The notes: generated by a model from the sequence alone, not told the origin. 41,474 nucleotides of DNA from Silene noctiflora (GCA_009801015.1 VHZZ01001088.1:29226-70699); one strand, 5' to 3'. Positions 8,507 through 20,541 are shown, numbered from the stretch's first letter. Numbers and translations: made by a program.

Positions 8507-8712
8507 CTCCCTCTGCTCCGATTATTTGTTGTCCTGTTCTATTTTTGGTGTCTCGGTCAATTGTTATCCTTTTTATTTTAGGGTTGCATTTGATGAGCAA
8601 TTTGTTCCTTCACACTCAATTTAATCCACTTGTCATCTTATAATTAACCCTCTCCTCTTTCCTTGGTCTTTGTGCCAAAACCAAAGGACAATAACTGATC
8701 GAGACGGAAGAA
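8507..8712. mobile_element. Stowaway-like MITE
   Basis: Left end CTCCCTCTGCTCCGATTA after a TA. The right end has GATCGAGACGGAAGA, and the interior contains GTGTCTCGGTCAATTG and TGGTCTTTGTGCCAAAACCA, as in the related element at 16557. The right boundary is uncertain by a few bases. Confidence 0.6.
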
Positions 8713-8983
8713 TTACTATTTATGGTAAATATAAGTTAGTGCCAAAACCAAACGACAAATTTATTCCACACAAACCATCCTCAGTTGTGTGTTAGCATAC
8801 TTCCATGGTTGACACGACTCTCTCACAAGAATCCGAGATATCACAATTTCTTTCAGAAATTCTCACTAAGACGGCACCATCCATCTTAAGTATAAGACGA
8901 CAGATAAATATCACACAAAAATATTCTCTCTCATCCAAATCGTAGATAACATTTGTTTTATCACACTTGTCGAGACACGTTTT

Positions 8984-9275
8984 CAGAGGCGATTCTAGGA
9001 TTAGAGGTTCGGGGGTGCGTAAAAATTTTCTAACAATGAAAATATCGAGTTTTATGAATAAAATTTTGTTTAGTTGAACAAAATGTCTGGTGAAATGATA
9101 TTGGATAAAAATTGTTCAATACAATAATTGAACCCATGACCTCTAACTAAAAAATAGTCTTTACTACCCCTAGACCCACATAATTTATGTGCTTATTTAT
9201 TAAACAAAATTGTAATTATTTTCGGGAAAAGGGGGTGCAGATGAACCCCCTGCACCCCCGTTAGAAACGCCTCTG
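8984..9275. mobile_element. hAT-type MITE
   Basis: A 292-bp element begins CAGAGGCGATTCTA and ends (reversed) CAGAGGCGTTTCTA, with perfect 8-bp duplications CACGTTTT (8976-8983, 9276-9283). An 8-bp duplication and CAGRGGCG termini fit the hAT superfamily. Near the right end GGGGGTGCAG/CTGCACCCCC forms a strong hairpin (about 9231-9260). No coding capacity. Confidence 0.88.
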
Positions 9276-9298
9276 CACGTTTTGCAATGTGAATGTCT

Positions 9299-9420
9299 TT
9301 AGTTACACATTATTAAAAATTATAAAAATCTGATATTCTTATAGCATTCATGACGATATCTTTAGTTACACATTATTAAAAATTATAAAAATCTGATATT
9401 TTTATAGTATTTATAACGAT
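9299..9420. repeat. 63-bp tandem duplication
   Basis: TTAGTTACACATTATTAAAA and the 40 bases after it occur at 9299 and again at 9362, differing at a few positions (GCATTCATGACGATA versus GTATTTATAACGATA). Confidence 0.85.
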
Positions 9421-9764
9421 AAATCAAACAAGATGTCACATGACTATATTTTGTCTTATAGATTAGAAATAATATCAAAAATTCCCTACGATCATGATAG
9501 TACCAAAAGACAAGTGTTACCTTTAATTTATCCGTTTTAAGCTTAAAACGAATAGACGATTTCTTTCCGCCCATGCAATTTGGTCAGGATTCCTTTCCTT
9601 TGATAAACGATATATATGCATCTAATTATTCCTTACGTAGCCGACTTTACATCATGGGAAAAAGACCAAAAAGTACAACTAGGTTACACACGTTTATTAA
9701 GCCACGTCATTACATATAAGGGTGTTTTTGTCTTTTACTTAATAGAATAATAACCTAGCCTCTT

Positions 9765-10560
9765 CATCTTGGAAGTATATAAGGTGATGAGACATTGAAG
9801 GGGAAAAATATAGTTTGTTAGCCTCCCTTTCTCTCAAATAATTAATTACAAACAATTAGATCTATTCAATTTTGATAAACACATGTTTTCAAGAAACTTT
9901 GATGCTTGGTAATCTTTTTCTCCAAAGTTTAGGTGAAATTTTGCTTCTAATTTTTATTTTAATTTATATTAAGCGGATTCGAATGATGATTCATGTTAAT
10001 CAATTGATGTTGAGATTAAGACTCAATTGTTGTTGATTTTGTTTGACACTCCTCTTATTCCAACAAATCCTCTTATTCAACAGATTTTTTACGTTTTATG
10101 AACATACTTCTCACAAAATAATAAAAACGTAAAGAACCTCTTGAATATAAGGGAGTATATGATATGATCATGGTTACCGAATTCGCTCGGTGCCTTACGA
10201 ATCGCGAATTGTTAAAAGCGAATTCTATCAGGTTGCTTACTGAAAATTAATATAATACGCATTCTATAAGAGCGAATCGCGAATTGGTAAGGATGTATTC
10301 ATAGCGAATTCGGTAACCATAATATGATGGGTATTAGTTTGAATTTTTCTTTCTCATGTGGTTCTATTGAAAGTATTTTCTGAATCGCCTCAAAGACTCT
10401 TTCCTAGTTCTGTTGTTAATAGACTTGTATTAGTACAAATAGCCCTTTTATATCATTGTAATTATTCAACTCAAATATACAATGATCTCAAGTGCTCTTT
10501 TATTGTCTATGTAGTGGTGGAAGAAGCGGTTAGTAGGGATGGTCGCCTTCCTAAAGAATA
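9765..10560 (+). other. Promoter-like stretch and possible gene remnant
   Basis: A TATA box (GTATATAAGG, 9776-9785) is followed by a leader and the short frame ATGTTTTCAAGAAACTTTGA (from 9883), encoding MFSRNFDAW then a stop. The frame also abuts a usable donor, GCTTG|GTAATC. Further on, 10358-10560 is an open frame of 67 codons (SPQRLFPSSVVNRLVLVQIA...) with no recognisable family. This could be the remnant of an old gene or a short-peptide transcript. I do not recognise a product. Confidence 0.25.
10168..10321. mobile_element. Small foldback element
   Basis: About 150 bp are bounded by a perfect inverted repeat ATGGTTACCGAATTCGCT / AGCGAATTCGGTAACCAT. The interior has further inverted copies of GCGAATTC and CGAATCGCGAATTG. 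No clear target duplication was found, so the superfamily is unassigned. Confidence 0.65.
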
Positions 10561-10706
10561 GAGGTCACATGTAAGTTAAAGTTTTAACTTTTTCAAGTAA
10601 CTTTGTTATATCATTATTGAGTTATTAACTATTAATTTATTTGATTTTATTATATCAAATCTTGATTCTGCTACTGATTACCTAACTACTTCCTCCATTC
10701 ATCTTA

Positions 10707-11022
10707 GGCTTCGTTTGATTGCTCACTCAATTTATGGGAATTCTAGAATTCTATGAATTGAGATTTTTAGAGGTTGTTCGGTTACCCCATTTTTTGTAAA
10801 ATGGGGGCGTTTAAAATTCCTAGGAATTTTCAACTCCTACATGATGGAGGAATTTAACTACCTGCCACCCTCATAGTCGTTGAAAATTCCTAGGAAAATA
10901 GAACTCCAACATGACAATCAAACAGATTATTGTAATTCCCGTGAATTTTAATGTAGGAATTAAACTCTAGTGCATTGTAAATTAACAAATCAATTTAATT
11001 CACGTATCTACCAAACGAGGCC
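10707..11022. mobile_element. Tourist-like (PIF/Harbinger) MITE
   Basis: 316 bp with ends GGCTTCGTTTGATTG and (reversed) GGCCTCGTTTGGTAG, flanked by TTA (10704-10706, 11023-11025). A 3-bp TTA duplication and GG(C/G)CTCGTTTGG termini are typical of Tourist elements. The interior has inverted blocks around AAAATTCCTAGGAATTTT. Confidence 0.82.
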
Positions 11023-11025
11023 TTA

Positions 11026-11865
11026 ATCAACAGTCTTTTGTTTGAAATCCTAAAAAAAAAAATTAAATAGATGAGGTTTTGGTTGTTGATTGAATGGATT
11101 TGATGCATTTAATGTTTAATGGGATATTCTACCTAGTACTTTTACGTTTTTCATATTTTAGAGTGTAATTTTTTTTGAGTTAAAAATCTTTGATCGTTTA
11201 TAATTTTTGGCTACGAACTCCGAAGACGACAATTTTTTGTTCTCAAATTAAAGATCTCACAAAGACGATCAATTTGAAAAAAAAAATCGTTATGAAAACT
11301 CGTAAGTACGAGATTAGTCGGTCAAAGTTTATTTTGTTAAAAGCGTTTTTTCAAAAAGTTCAAAAAATGGCAATACTTTTTTTTCAAATCCAAGATCTTG
11401 GAAAAGACAATCAATTTGGAAAAACAAAGGTTAGCGAGTTCCGAAGTCCTGGCCATGAATTATAGGCGGTCAAAGTTTTTTACCGGAAAATTAGGGGTAC
11501 TCCTTAGAAAATAAAAAGCATAGGGTACCGTGTAGAATATCCCATATTTAATTCATTAACTAGTTTCTTGTAAGACGAGTATATCAGGCTTAAAGTTAAA
11601 ACGAGTCAAACACTTTAAATAAGACAAAAATTATACACCAGGGAATAACAAGATGTTTATCTTATTTATACAAGTAGGTTAATATTTGACCCGTCTTAAG
11701 CTAATATATATTCTTCCATCTTAGATAAAGATTTTTGTGTTACTCTAATTCTTTATGATGAATTCTCTCCCTTTATAGCAATGGGAGGTAAGAGAGGAAT
11801 CATTTTCTCCCTTTATAGCAAAAGCCATTAAGAGTAATAAAAGTTACAATGACACATTCCAATAT
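11026..11865. other. Spacer without a recognisable gene
   Basis: The frame at 11190-11465 (91 codons) is lysine-rich and low in complexity and does not look like a conserved protein. Around 11745-11825 the phrase TTCTCCCTTTATAGCAA(T/A)(G/A) occurs twice. Confidence 0.4.
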
Positions 11866-12005
11866 CAAAGCGTCTTGCTTCTATCCGTCACAAGTTAAAG
11901 ACGGATAATGTTCCTCTCATAATAAGGCAAGTGGGAGGGTAAATGGGGAAAAATATCCGTCTTCAGCTTGTGACAGATAGTGTCCGTCTTCAATGAAAAT
12001 TTGTG
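11866..12005. mobile_element. Mutator-type MITE, CAAAGCG/CACAAATTC family, short copy
   Basis: 140 bp from CAAAGCGTCTTGCTT to CAATGAAAATTTGTG. Flanks TTCCAATAT (11857-11865) and CTCCAATAT (12006-12014) are a 9-bp duplication with one mismatch. The central part is internally deleted compared with the 16027 copy. Confidence 0.82.
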
Positions 12006-12040
12006 CTCCAATATTTATACATCATCGTATTTTGTTTTTC

Positions 12041-12100
12041 CTCCATGATTAGAGTAAGAGAGATCTTACCACTTAAGCTAACTCTTATTTTCTCAAAAAA
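12041..12100 (-). mobile_element. 5' fragment of a tRNA-derived SINE
   Basis: On the minus strand it reads GAGAAAATAAGAGTTAGCTT followed by AAGTGGTAAGA, an A-box region matching the SINEs at 22938 and 37307. The B-box half is missing. Confidence 0.55.
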
Positions 12101-12734
12101 TAAATCTGAACTATCGATTTATCTCTAAATTAAATCATCTGAAAATTCACGTGGTAGCTTTAAACTTTGCCATTTTGGACGTGATATCCGACTTTTAAAA
12201 TTTTTGCAGATGATACTCTAAGTTATATTTTCAAGCACGACATGCAATTTTTATCGTTCTTAAAATTTTTAATTAATCATAAATCATACTCCCTCCGACC
12301 CAGACCAAAGGTAACATAGGGAAAATGGAGTATTTAAAAAAAAGGTGAAAATAAGGTAAGAGGGAAAAAGTACACAAATAGGATTATTTATCCAGATGTA
12401 TATGGGTATTGTACATCCAATAGAAATCTAATTGGGGTTTTAAAAGAAATTTCCGAACTTTTAAAAATTTTGATTTACATTTTAATTTTTTAGGTGTTAA
12501 AATTAAAATCTTATTGAGTATATATGTATTATTTTGAGTTAATTTTTTTTTATAAAGGCGCTCAGATTCTTTTCAATAAAGCTCGTAAAATGTACATATA
12601 AGCTCAAATCCGTTGTTATAAAACTTCAAATCTATACTACCAGATATATACAACTAGATGTATAGTCCACTAATTGAAAAAAAAATATGTGGGTATGTAA
12701 CTGTTGGGACTTGTATAATTGCACTAATTTTTAT
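12101..12734. other. AT-rich spacer
   Basis: No gene seen. A Stowaway-like left end (ACTCCCTCCGACCCAGACC, near 12291) has no partner. Confidence 0.35.
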
Positions 12735-12890
12735 CACAAATTCTCATTGAAGACGTATACTATCCGTCATAAGTTGAAGACATATACTACCTCTCTCACA
12801 ATATGCAAATGGGACTATTCATAGGGTGCTCCATTTCTCTCCCACTTGCCTTATTGTAAGAGGGACACTTTCCGTCTTCAGCTTGTGGTC
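12735..12890. mobile_element. Truncated Mutator-type MITE, CACAAATTC end present
   Basis: It starts CACAAATTCTCATTGAAGAC and carries the ACTATCCGTCATAAGTTGAAGAC, ATAGGGTGCTCCATTTCTC and CACTTGCCTTATTGT blocks. It stops at CAGCTTGTGG without the CAAAGCG terminus, and no target duplication is seen. It lies about 220 bp downstream of the demethylase stop codon. Confidence 0.75.
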
Positions 12891-13110
12891 TCATGAAAAG
12901 CTTATCGGGAGATCTGAGATTGAAAGCAAGAGTTAGAGAGCAATCGTCAACAAAACTAAGCAAATACCGTCAGAAGAGTACTTGTGCCTGAAAAAATTGC
13001 TTCATTGATTTGATATTCAATTGAATTTCCGTGAAGGTTTCTATGTACAATTGATGTTTATTCGATATACGAGTTACAACCATTATTCAAGCTTAAATGG
13101 GTTGAAAGTA

Positions 13111-16100
13111 TCATCGAAGTTCTTCATTCGACATTAGCTCGTCCAGTTGTTTGATCGCCTGGCTGATTCCGTGTATAATCATCTTCTTAATCTGGTGAAT
13201 ATATATATAAAGGTTGTTATGCTTTGCTACTTGAAAACGGTATTAATGACGTTAGAAGTGCAAAAGAGGGATTATTTTCGACTCATACCTCGAGTTTGTC
13301 TTCTCGAGCCTTGTGGAACTTTGGAAGTCTTCGGAACTCCTCTGTCAATCGAAGGCATTCTTTGATGTTTTCGGGGGAAACAAAATCCACGGCCACCTTC
13401 GTACAAGACTGCATGCAAAATGTGCAATCATTAGATCAGTCATTTGATGATCAATGTGAATATGTGCAAATCATAGATTCGATCGCAATTGCAGAGTGTG
13501 CTATCATTGGTCAGTTGCACACTTGTCCGATATAAATGAGATCTCATAAGATGGTTTTACCTTAAGATTGCGAACTTGGTGCGGACAGCCAGCTGGTATA
13601 AAAACTGCCTCCCCAAGCTTCTGCTCAAAGCTCCATGGTTCAACACCAAATTCTTTCTTAAGCTTTTGCTTGTGCTCTCGAGTCAGGTAAAAGGATTGAT
13701 CGTGGATAGGATGAACGACCTGGCCATTGAACAAAGCAGAAATGTTAACGCCAAGTAAATATTTGCGAGGTATGTTACTCGGACTTGTTCAGAACTATTC
13801 AATACGTGTGAATGTCCAAATAACGCAGCTAGAAACTTGAGAGCATTGTTGATGGTGTCGTTAGCAAGTGATCAAATTATGTGGTTGTACCAAAAAGAAA
13901 ACACAAAGTTCAAGATTGAAGAGAATTGCATCTCCTGGGTCGAAGTCAAAGCTACCTGCTCAACCGGGCAACAATAAGTATTTCTGAATTCCTTCGAGTG
14001 TTTTCGAAGATAAGCCTCTAACTTTGGTATATCTTCTCGCCGGAAAATGTCCCAGAGCGCAGCACCCTCTGTCAAAGCACCAGAATCTTGATCGAGATCA
14101 TTACACTCCACATCATTGTTGATATGTTGGCAGTGCAGTTCCCTTCGATCTTGAGCTTTGTGTTTCCTTTTAAGCGTGGCAATTGCTGAGTTCTGATCAT
14201 TGCTCAAGGAAACATCACCAGTATGCATCAAGATATTTACCTGAATTAATAAAAAAGACCGAGAAATTAGCAACTGATAAATTTGGGGTGATTCTTATCA
14301 CTTTTAGGTAAAGGGTGTTACGGATTAGGTTATTTGCATTTTGCATTATTTCCGAGTCATGCTTACTAAGAATTTGTTTCAGTAAGTCACTCTGAGCTAT
14401 TATTCTCACTTTGGGTCATTATTTCCTAGTCATGCTTACTAAGAATTTATTTCCAGTAAGTTTGGATTTTTTTACGAAAAATGACTATAACACAGTAGTA
14501 AAAGATAAGAAGACGACATACAGCATCAGACATGTCACAGTGAAGCTTCGTGACGGAATCTCCTCGACCAAGCTCCTGCCTAACTCCATAGGCAATGTAT
14601 GTCTTCGGACCCAAGTCAGGTTTGAGGAAGGTAGAAGGCAGCATAGTACCGAGGTTCAGAATTCCATGCCTTGGGTCTGTGTACTCCTGAAATGGTAGTG
14701 CACTGATATACTCGTCACAATGTCTTGGCAGAAGATTTTCAAAGGTGTCGGATGGAGGCCAATCTTTCAACTTGAGCATCTCCGGCCATAAATTTGGGTA
14801 ACTTCGACCGTCTTTGTATCCTTTGAAGAATTCCCGAGTACTTACTTCAACCTGCATTAAGTGACATTGTTATAGCAACTGTATAAATTTATGTACATGT
14901 AATACCAGCAAATCAAAGTGACATTTATATGGCTCACGCGTTTTTTCAATCAAACTGTATAAATTTTATGGATATATGTGAACGTATGAAAATGAAATGA
15001 ATAGTTTTGGATCGAAAATTGGCAAATCCAAATATAGGGATTTGGATTGGATATGGATATGGATATGGATCTGGTATTTAAACAAAACGATATGGCTCGA
15101 CTCGGGACAAGAATCCAAGTGAAACTTTGTTGAAATAGATCGTGGTGATTTTTGGTGAAGAAAAATGGAAATGGAGTTGGTCCAAAATGGATGGGATGAC
15201 CCATAAAACCTGGCCCATCTAGAAAGTGGGCTTGGAAAATGTATTTTCCAAAATTCACAAAACGGGGCCATAAACGTGTCCAAAACTCAGCACCCGCTCA
15301 TCTACATGTCCGTAGGCCAAAAAATCTTGTTAGATCGGCCTTCGTCTGGCCCCCAAGCCTCCAATCTTTTCATATTACTTTTATCACTTATCTATTTATG
15401 TATTTTTAATGCGGGAAAGTGGTGATTGACCCCATAAGTTTGTGCAATTGTGAAATTAACTCCCACAACTTTTAATTGGAGTAATTAGGCTCCATAACTT
15501 ACATAATAAATGAAATTAAACCCCTTTATCAAAATCTCACAAGAAATTCAATTTATCATATTAAAAAAGGTAAAAATGGTTTTCACATACGTATGTAATT
15601 CAGTATACCAATACCAATTAACAATATTAACAATTTTATGTGAATTTTTTTTGAAATATTGAAAAATGGAAAATTTTGAATATTATTTTACCCTTTTATT
15701 ATATTTTTTATATTTTTTATAAAATTAATAAATTGTTTGATTTTCGTTAAGTACTTTTAATTTTTTTATCTCATTTATTCTATTTTTTTTTTGATTAATT
15801 TTTTGTAAACTTTTATTTTGTATTTTTCATAAAAACAAAAGTATTTTTACTGAATTGAATTTCTCATGAGATTTTGATAAAAGGGGCTTAATTTCACTTA
15901 TTATGTAAGGTATGGGGTCAAATTACTCCATTTGAAAGTTATGGAGGTTAATTTCACAATGGCACAAAGTTATGGGGGTCAATCAGTACTTCCTCGATTT
16001 TCGATGTTTTAAGTATAGTCCTTTTGCAAAGCGTCTTGCTGAAGATGGATAGTACCCCTTTCACTATAAGGCAAGTGAGAGGGCAAGTGGGAGAGAAATG

Positions 16101-19100
16101 GAGCACCCCATGGATAATGCCACTTGAATATTGTGAGAAGTGATCTATCCGTCCTCAACTTCTGACGAGTAGTGTCCGTCTTCAATAAGAATTTGTGGTC
16201 CTTTTGTCCTCGTTTTTCACTATGAACTTTCAAAGTTCTTTTGGACTTAAAGTCACTCCCTTTAAATTTAGTTTAACTCTGATAAGTTAAGTTCAGCTCC
16301 TATAAGTTCAGTTCAGCTCAGAAAATTGTTCAATTCAGCTCAGAAAATTGTTTAATTCGGCTCAAAGTTCAGTTTCAGTTCAACTCTGATAAGTTCAATT
16401 CACGTCAGTTCAAGAGTCCAAAAGAAGATCGTAATTACTTTGAAATTAGTGTTTTCCATGTCTTAAATCTTACAATTTTGAAAATAATTAAGAAATAGAG
16501 TATTTGCGGATAAATGAACTCATAAATCATAGATACTAAATTCGATTTTTTAGGTACTCCCTCCGTCACTGTCATTTGCTTACCTAATCCATATAAAGGT
16601 GTCTCATTCATTTGTTTACCTTTCTATAACAGGAATGCTTTTTATGAGTAAAAAGATCATCCAATTGCACATGTGTCCACTTGTCATCCATTAAGAACAC
16701 TCACAAATGGTCTCCTCCACTTTACTTGGTCTTTGTGCCAAAAGCAAAGGTAAACAAATGGTTGGGACGAAGGGAGTAGTTATTTTTTATGTTTTTCTTT
16801 TTAGGTGTCTCGGTCAAAAACGTAAAGAAATGATCGGGATGGAAGAAGTATCATCTTGATTCGTGTTATTTATTAGTGGTAGATCTTTACCCATCTCATG
16901 TGTGCATGTCCTACGGCCGGGACCAAGTTTGTGGGTCTTTTTCGACAAATTTTTATCTTCCAATCCGCTTGTCCTTGAGGTCGAGGCCACCTCGTTTGCC
17001 AAAAATTGGCCAGCTTAAGCCCTCCCTTGTTTGCCATTTCCTTATCTTCGTGCACAAATTCTTGTTTAAGACGGAGGTATTCGTCTTAAACCTTAAAACG
17101 GGTCAAATACATACTAAATCCCATGGGAAAATGCATAGAAAATGTCATGTGGTAGTATTTGACTCGTTTTAAGATTTAAGACGGATACTCCGTCTTAAGC
17201 AAGACTTTCTATCGTATTAGGCAAAATTCTTGGATGATTCTCATGTGCATCTCTGCGTTGGTGCGACATTCATTGTTGTACCATAATTCCATCCGCCTCA
17301 AAATGTGATCACAGTTACCTCCAAAATGTGATCACAATTACCTCCAGAATTGTTGTATCATAAATCTAGCCGCCAAATATCACCGTTATGTTTGTCTAAC
17401 TCTTACCGGGAGGGGTGGACATATATCCATAAGATTATGGCGAAGACTATGGAGTTTTAAGATAAAAAGGGTGAGGTTTCAATGTCGATGATGATCATAC
17501 GACCTAAAACACTCGTTTTTTGTCAAAACCTCCTAGGTATGTCCGTAAACATATAATAAGAGGTCTCATACGAGAGATCTTATTATTCATCCATAATCAT
17601 GGCGCTCAACCCTTTCATTCTTACCTTTACCCTAAGTGATTCATGGACCAACAAGGTTATGGGTCAAGGCTACTGGAATGTGATACTTATAACTGGCTTC
17701 TGCAAAAAGTTAGAAGAAAAAACGTGGTTAGCTTGAACATAGGAGCTAAACGTAGAATTGTGAGTCTCTTGAAACCGCCAGAAAAACATCTAATATTCCT
17801 CCAACCACAATCTATTGTTCCTACTTCAAACATTGTGTCACGACGATGAGCAACTGATGGATAAAATGATGGATCGATAACCTTCAAAGTGTAAAAGGAA
17901 TGTTACTCAGGAAAAGGGATTTAGAAGCTGAAAAGAAGTCGGATCCTTGAGAAGTTGGACATGATCAAACTGAAAGGCTGTTTACAGAGGGATTGTGTTT
18001 GGTAGTCTATAAGCGCAAAGTTCTCGAACCTAGCGACTAATATGTCTAAGGCTCTGAGTTATACTTAACTATATACCAATAGGGGCATCTCCATAAGTTT
18101 GACATCCAAATTGCATGCTTCATGTGTTTTAACTGATGCAGAGTAAAAAAGCATCAAACAGAAAATAAGGAACAAAATAACAAAAAACAGTTTTGCATCA
18201 TGAAAGGGAAATTGTTACCTCGCAACTCGCTAGGCAGTCAACGGCTTTAATTTGGGAGTCCGCATTTTCACATAGTGCTCGCCACATGACCATTGGTTCC
18301 CAACTCAATCCAGGTGCTTGTTCTAGACAATCTCGCACAATAATAGGTTCACCATTGGCCCAATGCTGTCGGAAATGGGTCATTGCCTCATGTCCAAGTA
18401 GATCGCTAGAAGAAGGGCTATAGAGGTTATTGTGGATTGAGTTTCCTTGTGAGGTGGTCGTTTGTCTGATATCTGTATCTTTTGACAGTGAAGCGGCTTT
18501 TATTTCTAAACTACTCCACCAGCCTTTGGGAAGGATTCTCCGAAGGTCCAACGTCCCATTACCACAACCTCCTCTGTCCTTTGAGGGGCATGGAATAACA
18601 CCATCACTATTACTTGCCCATTTAGTGTATGAACGGACATTATGTGATTTTCCAACGGAAGAGCAACTAGGTAAAGGATCGTCGCCATGGAGGTAATCAT
18701 ATCCCTTGAACGAGTACATGTGTAAACTACCTTCAGGGCCTCCTAAGAGATTCCCTTCCCGAATTTCTTGAGAACAACCCAAGCAAAGTTCATACCCACA
18801 GCTTTGACAACTTCTGTGAATGTCGAAAATAGAAGTTGCACACTGATTGCTGACAGAGACAAAAGAAAGACGATTTAGTACAGAAAACAAAATGAAAGAC
18901 ACAAAAAGCAAAAAAAAGGCAATTTCTATTTTCTCTTGTTTTTCTTAAATGAAAGACATACCAGAAAATTCGCTCATCATCAAAGCAAGAGGTCTCAGGA
19001 ATGTCACTTTCTTCCAGTGAAATACCTACAGTAAGTCAGAAAACCCGAACTGTGAGGCACATAGAAAAGAAAATTGACTTTCAGATTGAAAAATCAGTAG

Positions 19101-20536
19101 AACAAAGTGAAGTATACCTTGAATGTTTGCCTCAATGTTTATTTCATGAGCTTGTTCGTGGCGAATTTGTCTTACATAAGGAAACAATGAGGCCACTAGA
19201 TACTTGAGGTCTGCAATCTTTTCTTTTTGAGGGATGTCTCTCTTTGATGTCTGATCAATAAAACATATACTCAATACCAGATGATAGAAAATACGAAATT
19301 CTGGCATATGAAGTGAAGTAATGAATTTTTTTACCAGCCAGCCTACCTTTATAAGGCCGCTTGTGTGCAAGCACACACTACAATTGCATATTCTTTGGCA
19401 AAAAGGACATGCTTTAGCAATATCCACTTCAGAACATTCAGGATACCTAAACGAAACAAAAAAGCGATGAGGAAGTCACACAAAAACTAATAGGGGAAGG
19501 TCTTACATGTGAAACCAACTCAACAATAGCAGTATAATTGAACAGAGAATGCAAAAGTATTTAGGTCGAGAGATAGTAGTGTACCATTGTCTGATACATC
19601 TCAGACAGTACAGTTTGTCATTGCACTTCAGACATTTGACAACAGCTGGTCTATCATTTTTCTTACACTGATGGCATGTGAAATGCTTCTTCCCTTTCTC
19701 CTGTTCAAGAAAACAAAAATGTCTTAATAACAGGATAAGCACAATATCAGTAAGGGAATAATGAACGTTTAGGCTATGCTGCTTCGACTCTTTGTGAGGC
19801 CTACTGTGTCCCTCACGACACTCAAGGATATGGGTATGCTATTCGTTTGTTCCAGGCCCAAAAAGGGGAGATCTGCACGATTTTAATCCTTATTTCCCGA
19901 ACATCTACCCAATTCACTAAAAAGAACTTCTAATTATTTGAGTACCATGGTGCTAGGTAGACAGCATCAAAACACAAAACACAGCTTTACATAAAACTTG
20001 CAAAATCAATGGGAAGTCCTTACAGGTGCAGTTTTTGTGGACATTGCAGTACTGTTGCCATCACAGCTAGCAGTTGAATTTGAATGAATAGAGGCTGGAG
20101 AGCAAGATGTCAAAGAAGAAGAAGAATCCAGGGAATCAGAACCAGAACCTGAGGAAGACATAGACTTTGAACTTGTCGAGTTCATACATACAGAATGCCT
20201 AGATCTTCCCTCGCTTCTCTTTTTTATCACAACAGGTGTTGATGTGTTATCTTTCACACTTTTTCGAGCTCTGGCTGTTGTTACCATCACATGCCTTGAA
20301 ACCTGGTAATCTTCATCTTCTGTATCATCATCTAATTCCAAATCTTCTTCAGAACTATCGTCCTCTATCTCTACTGCGCGGTAACAAACATCTACATTCT
20401 TTCTGTAGATACGTTGTCGTTTCTTAGCCGAAACTTCAAGGTTATTTCCCCTGTTGTGCTCTATTTCACAATCCAAATTTCCTATTTTTCGCCTGTAACT
20501 GTTTAATTGGCTTCTCCTCGCAACAACAATCGACAT
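13111..20536 (-). CDS. JMJ25-like: KDM3-type JmjC histone demethylase (JMJ25-like)
   Basis: Eleven coding exons by splice-site reading: 20024-20536, 19585-19700, 19347-19446, 19118-19250, 18962-19025, 18219-18849, 14522-14851, 13956-14240, 13561-13719, 13289-13408, 13111-13191. All donors are GT and all acceptors AG; phases close exactly to 2,532 nt (843 aa). Residues 1-171 are an acidic/serine-rich N-terminus ([19 protein letters not shown]). Residues 180-235 form a RING-like zinc region (CHQC, CLKC, CLRC, CPFC, CNCSVC), and a second cysteine cluster follows at about 307-335 ([16 protein letters not shown]). The JmjC domain occupies about 600-790 with Fe(II) ligands H623 and D625 (KLHCDMSDA) and H771 (AGCPHQVRN). 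The family removes H3K9 methyl marks in the nucleus using Fe(II) and 2-oxoglutarate, and the triad here is intact. The start is the first ATG after a TTTCAG acceptor at 20542. The exact Arabidopsis orthologue among the JMJ25-29 group is not assigned. Confidence 0.93.
15049..15071. repeat. GGATAT microsatellite
   Basis: A short run of TGGATA units (GGATATGGATATGGATATGG) lies within the large demethylase intron. It makes the nearby overlapping minus-strand frames look repetitive. Confidence 0.8.
15421..15985. mobile_element. Foldback/MITE with inverted repeats of about 135 bp
   Basis: Left arm GGTGATTGACCCCATAAGTT..., right arm reversed CTGATTGACCCCCATAACTT.... The arms match on through TGTGAAATTAAC, TGGAGTAATT, CTTACATAATAA and CCCCTTT(T)ATCAAAATCTCA. 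The AT-rich centre has no coding capacity. A target duplication could not be fixed, so the superfamily is open. Confidence 0.82.
16027..16197. mobile_element. Mutator-type MITE, CAAAGCG/CACAAATTC family
   Basis: 171 bp from CAAAGCGTCTTGCTGAAGA to CAATAAGAATTTGTG, with perfect 9-bp duplications GTCCTTTTG (16018-16026, 16198-16206). Confidence 0.9.
16235..16430. repeat. Inverted-repeat element with CAGTTCAG arrays
   Basis: Ends GTTCTTTTGGACTTAAAG and (reversed) CTTCTTTTGGACTCTTG enclose repeated CAGTTCAGCTCAGAAAATTG units. It is probably a small non-autonomous element; the class is unknown. Confidence 0.5.
16557..16777. mobile_element. Stowaway-like MITE
   Basis: 221 bp starting CTCCCTCCGTCACTGTC and ending GGGACGAAGGGAG, flanked by TA (16555-16556, 16778-16779). 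It contains TTTGTTTACCTTT and its inverse, and GGTCTTTGTGCCAAAAGC. Confidence 0.82.
17062..17207. mobile_element. Foldback element with TAAGACGGA arms
   Basis: The left arm CTTGTTTAAGACGGAGGTAT continues to AAAACGGGTCAAATAC. The right arm reversed is CTTGCTTAAGACGGAGTATC continuing to AAAACGAGTCAAATAC. The centre is about 50 bp. No sure target duplication. Confidence 0.7.
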
Positions 20537-20541
20537 TCTCA

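Larger units (their letters stand above)
14852..18218 (-). other. Large intron 6 of the demethylase gene, filled with MITEs
   Basis: This 3,367-bp intron separates the zinc-finger half from the JmjC half. Its donor is TGCGAG|GTAACA at 18218 and its acceptor AATGCAG at 14852. It holds a long inverted-repeat element (15421-15985), a Mutator-type MITE (16027-16197), a TTCTTTTGGACT-ended repeat (16235-16430), a Stowaway-like MITE (16557-16777) and a foldback (17062-17207). The part 17208-18218 has no recognised repeat except a 26-bp duplication near 17300 (CCTCAAAATGTGATCACAG and variant). The open frame at 17643-17849 is not a known family. Confidence 0.85.

Noticed and set aside
13147-13758. 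Plus-strand ORFs across the 3' exons of the demethylase
   Set aside because: They are antisense shadows of minus-strand exons whose splice phases and JmjC residues fit.
14950-15283. Two minus-strand ORFs of 102-105 codons
   Set aside because: They read through a GGATAT microsatellite inside the large demethylase intron, and the protein is repetitive (HIHIHI) without homology signs.
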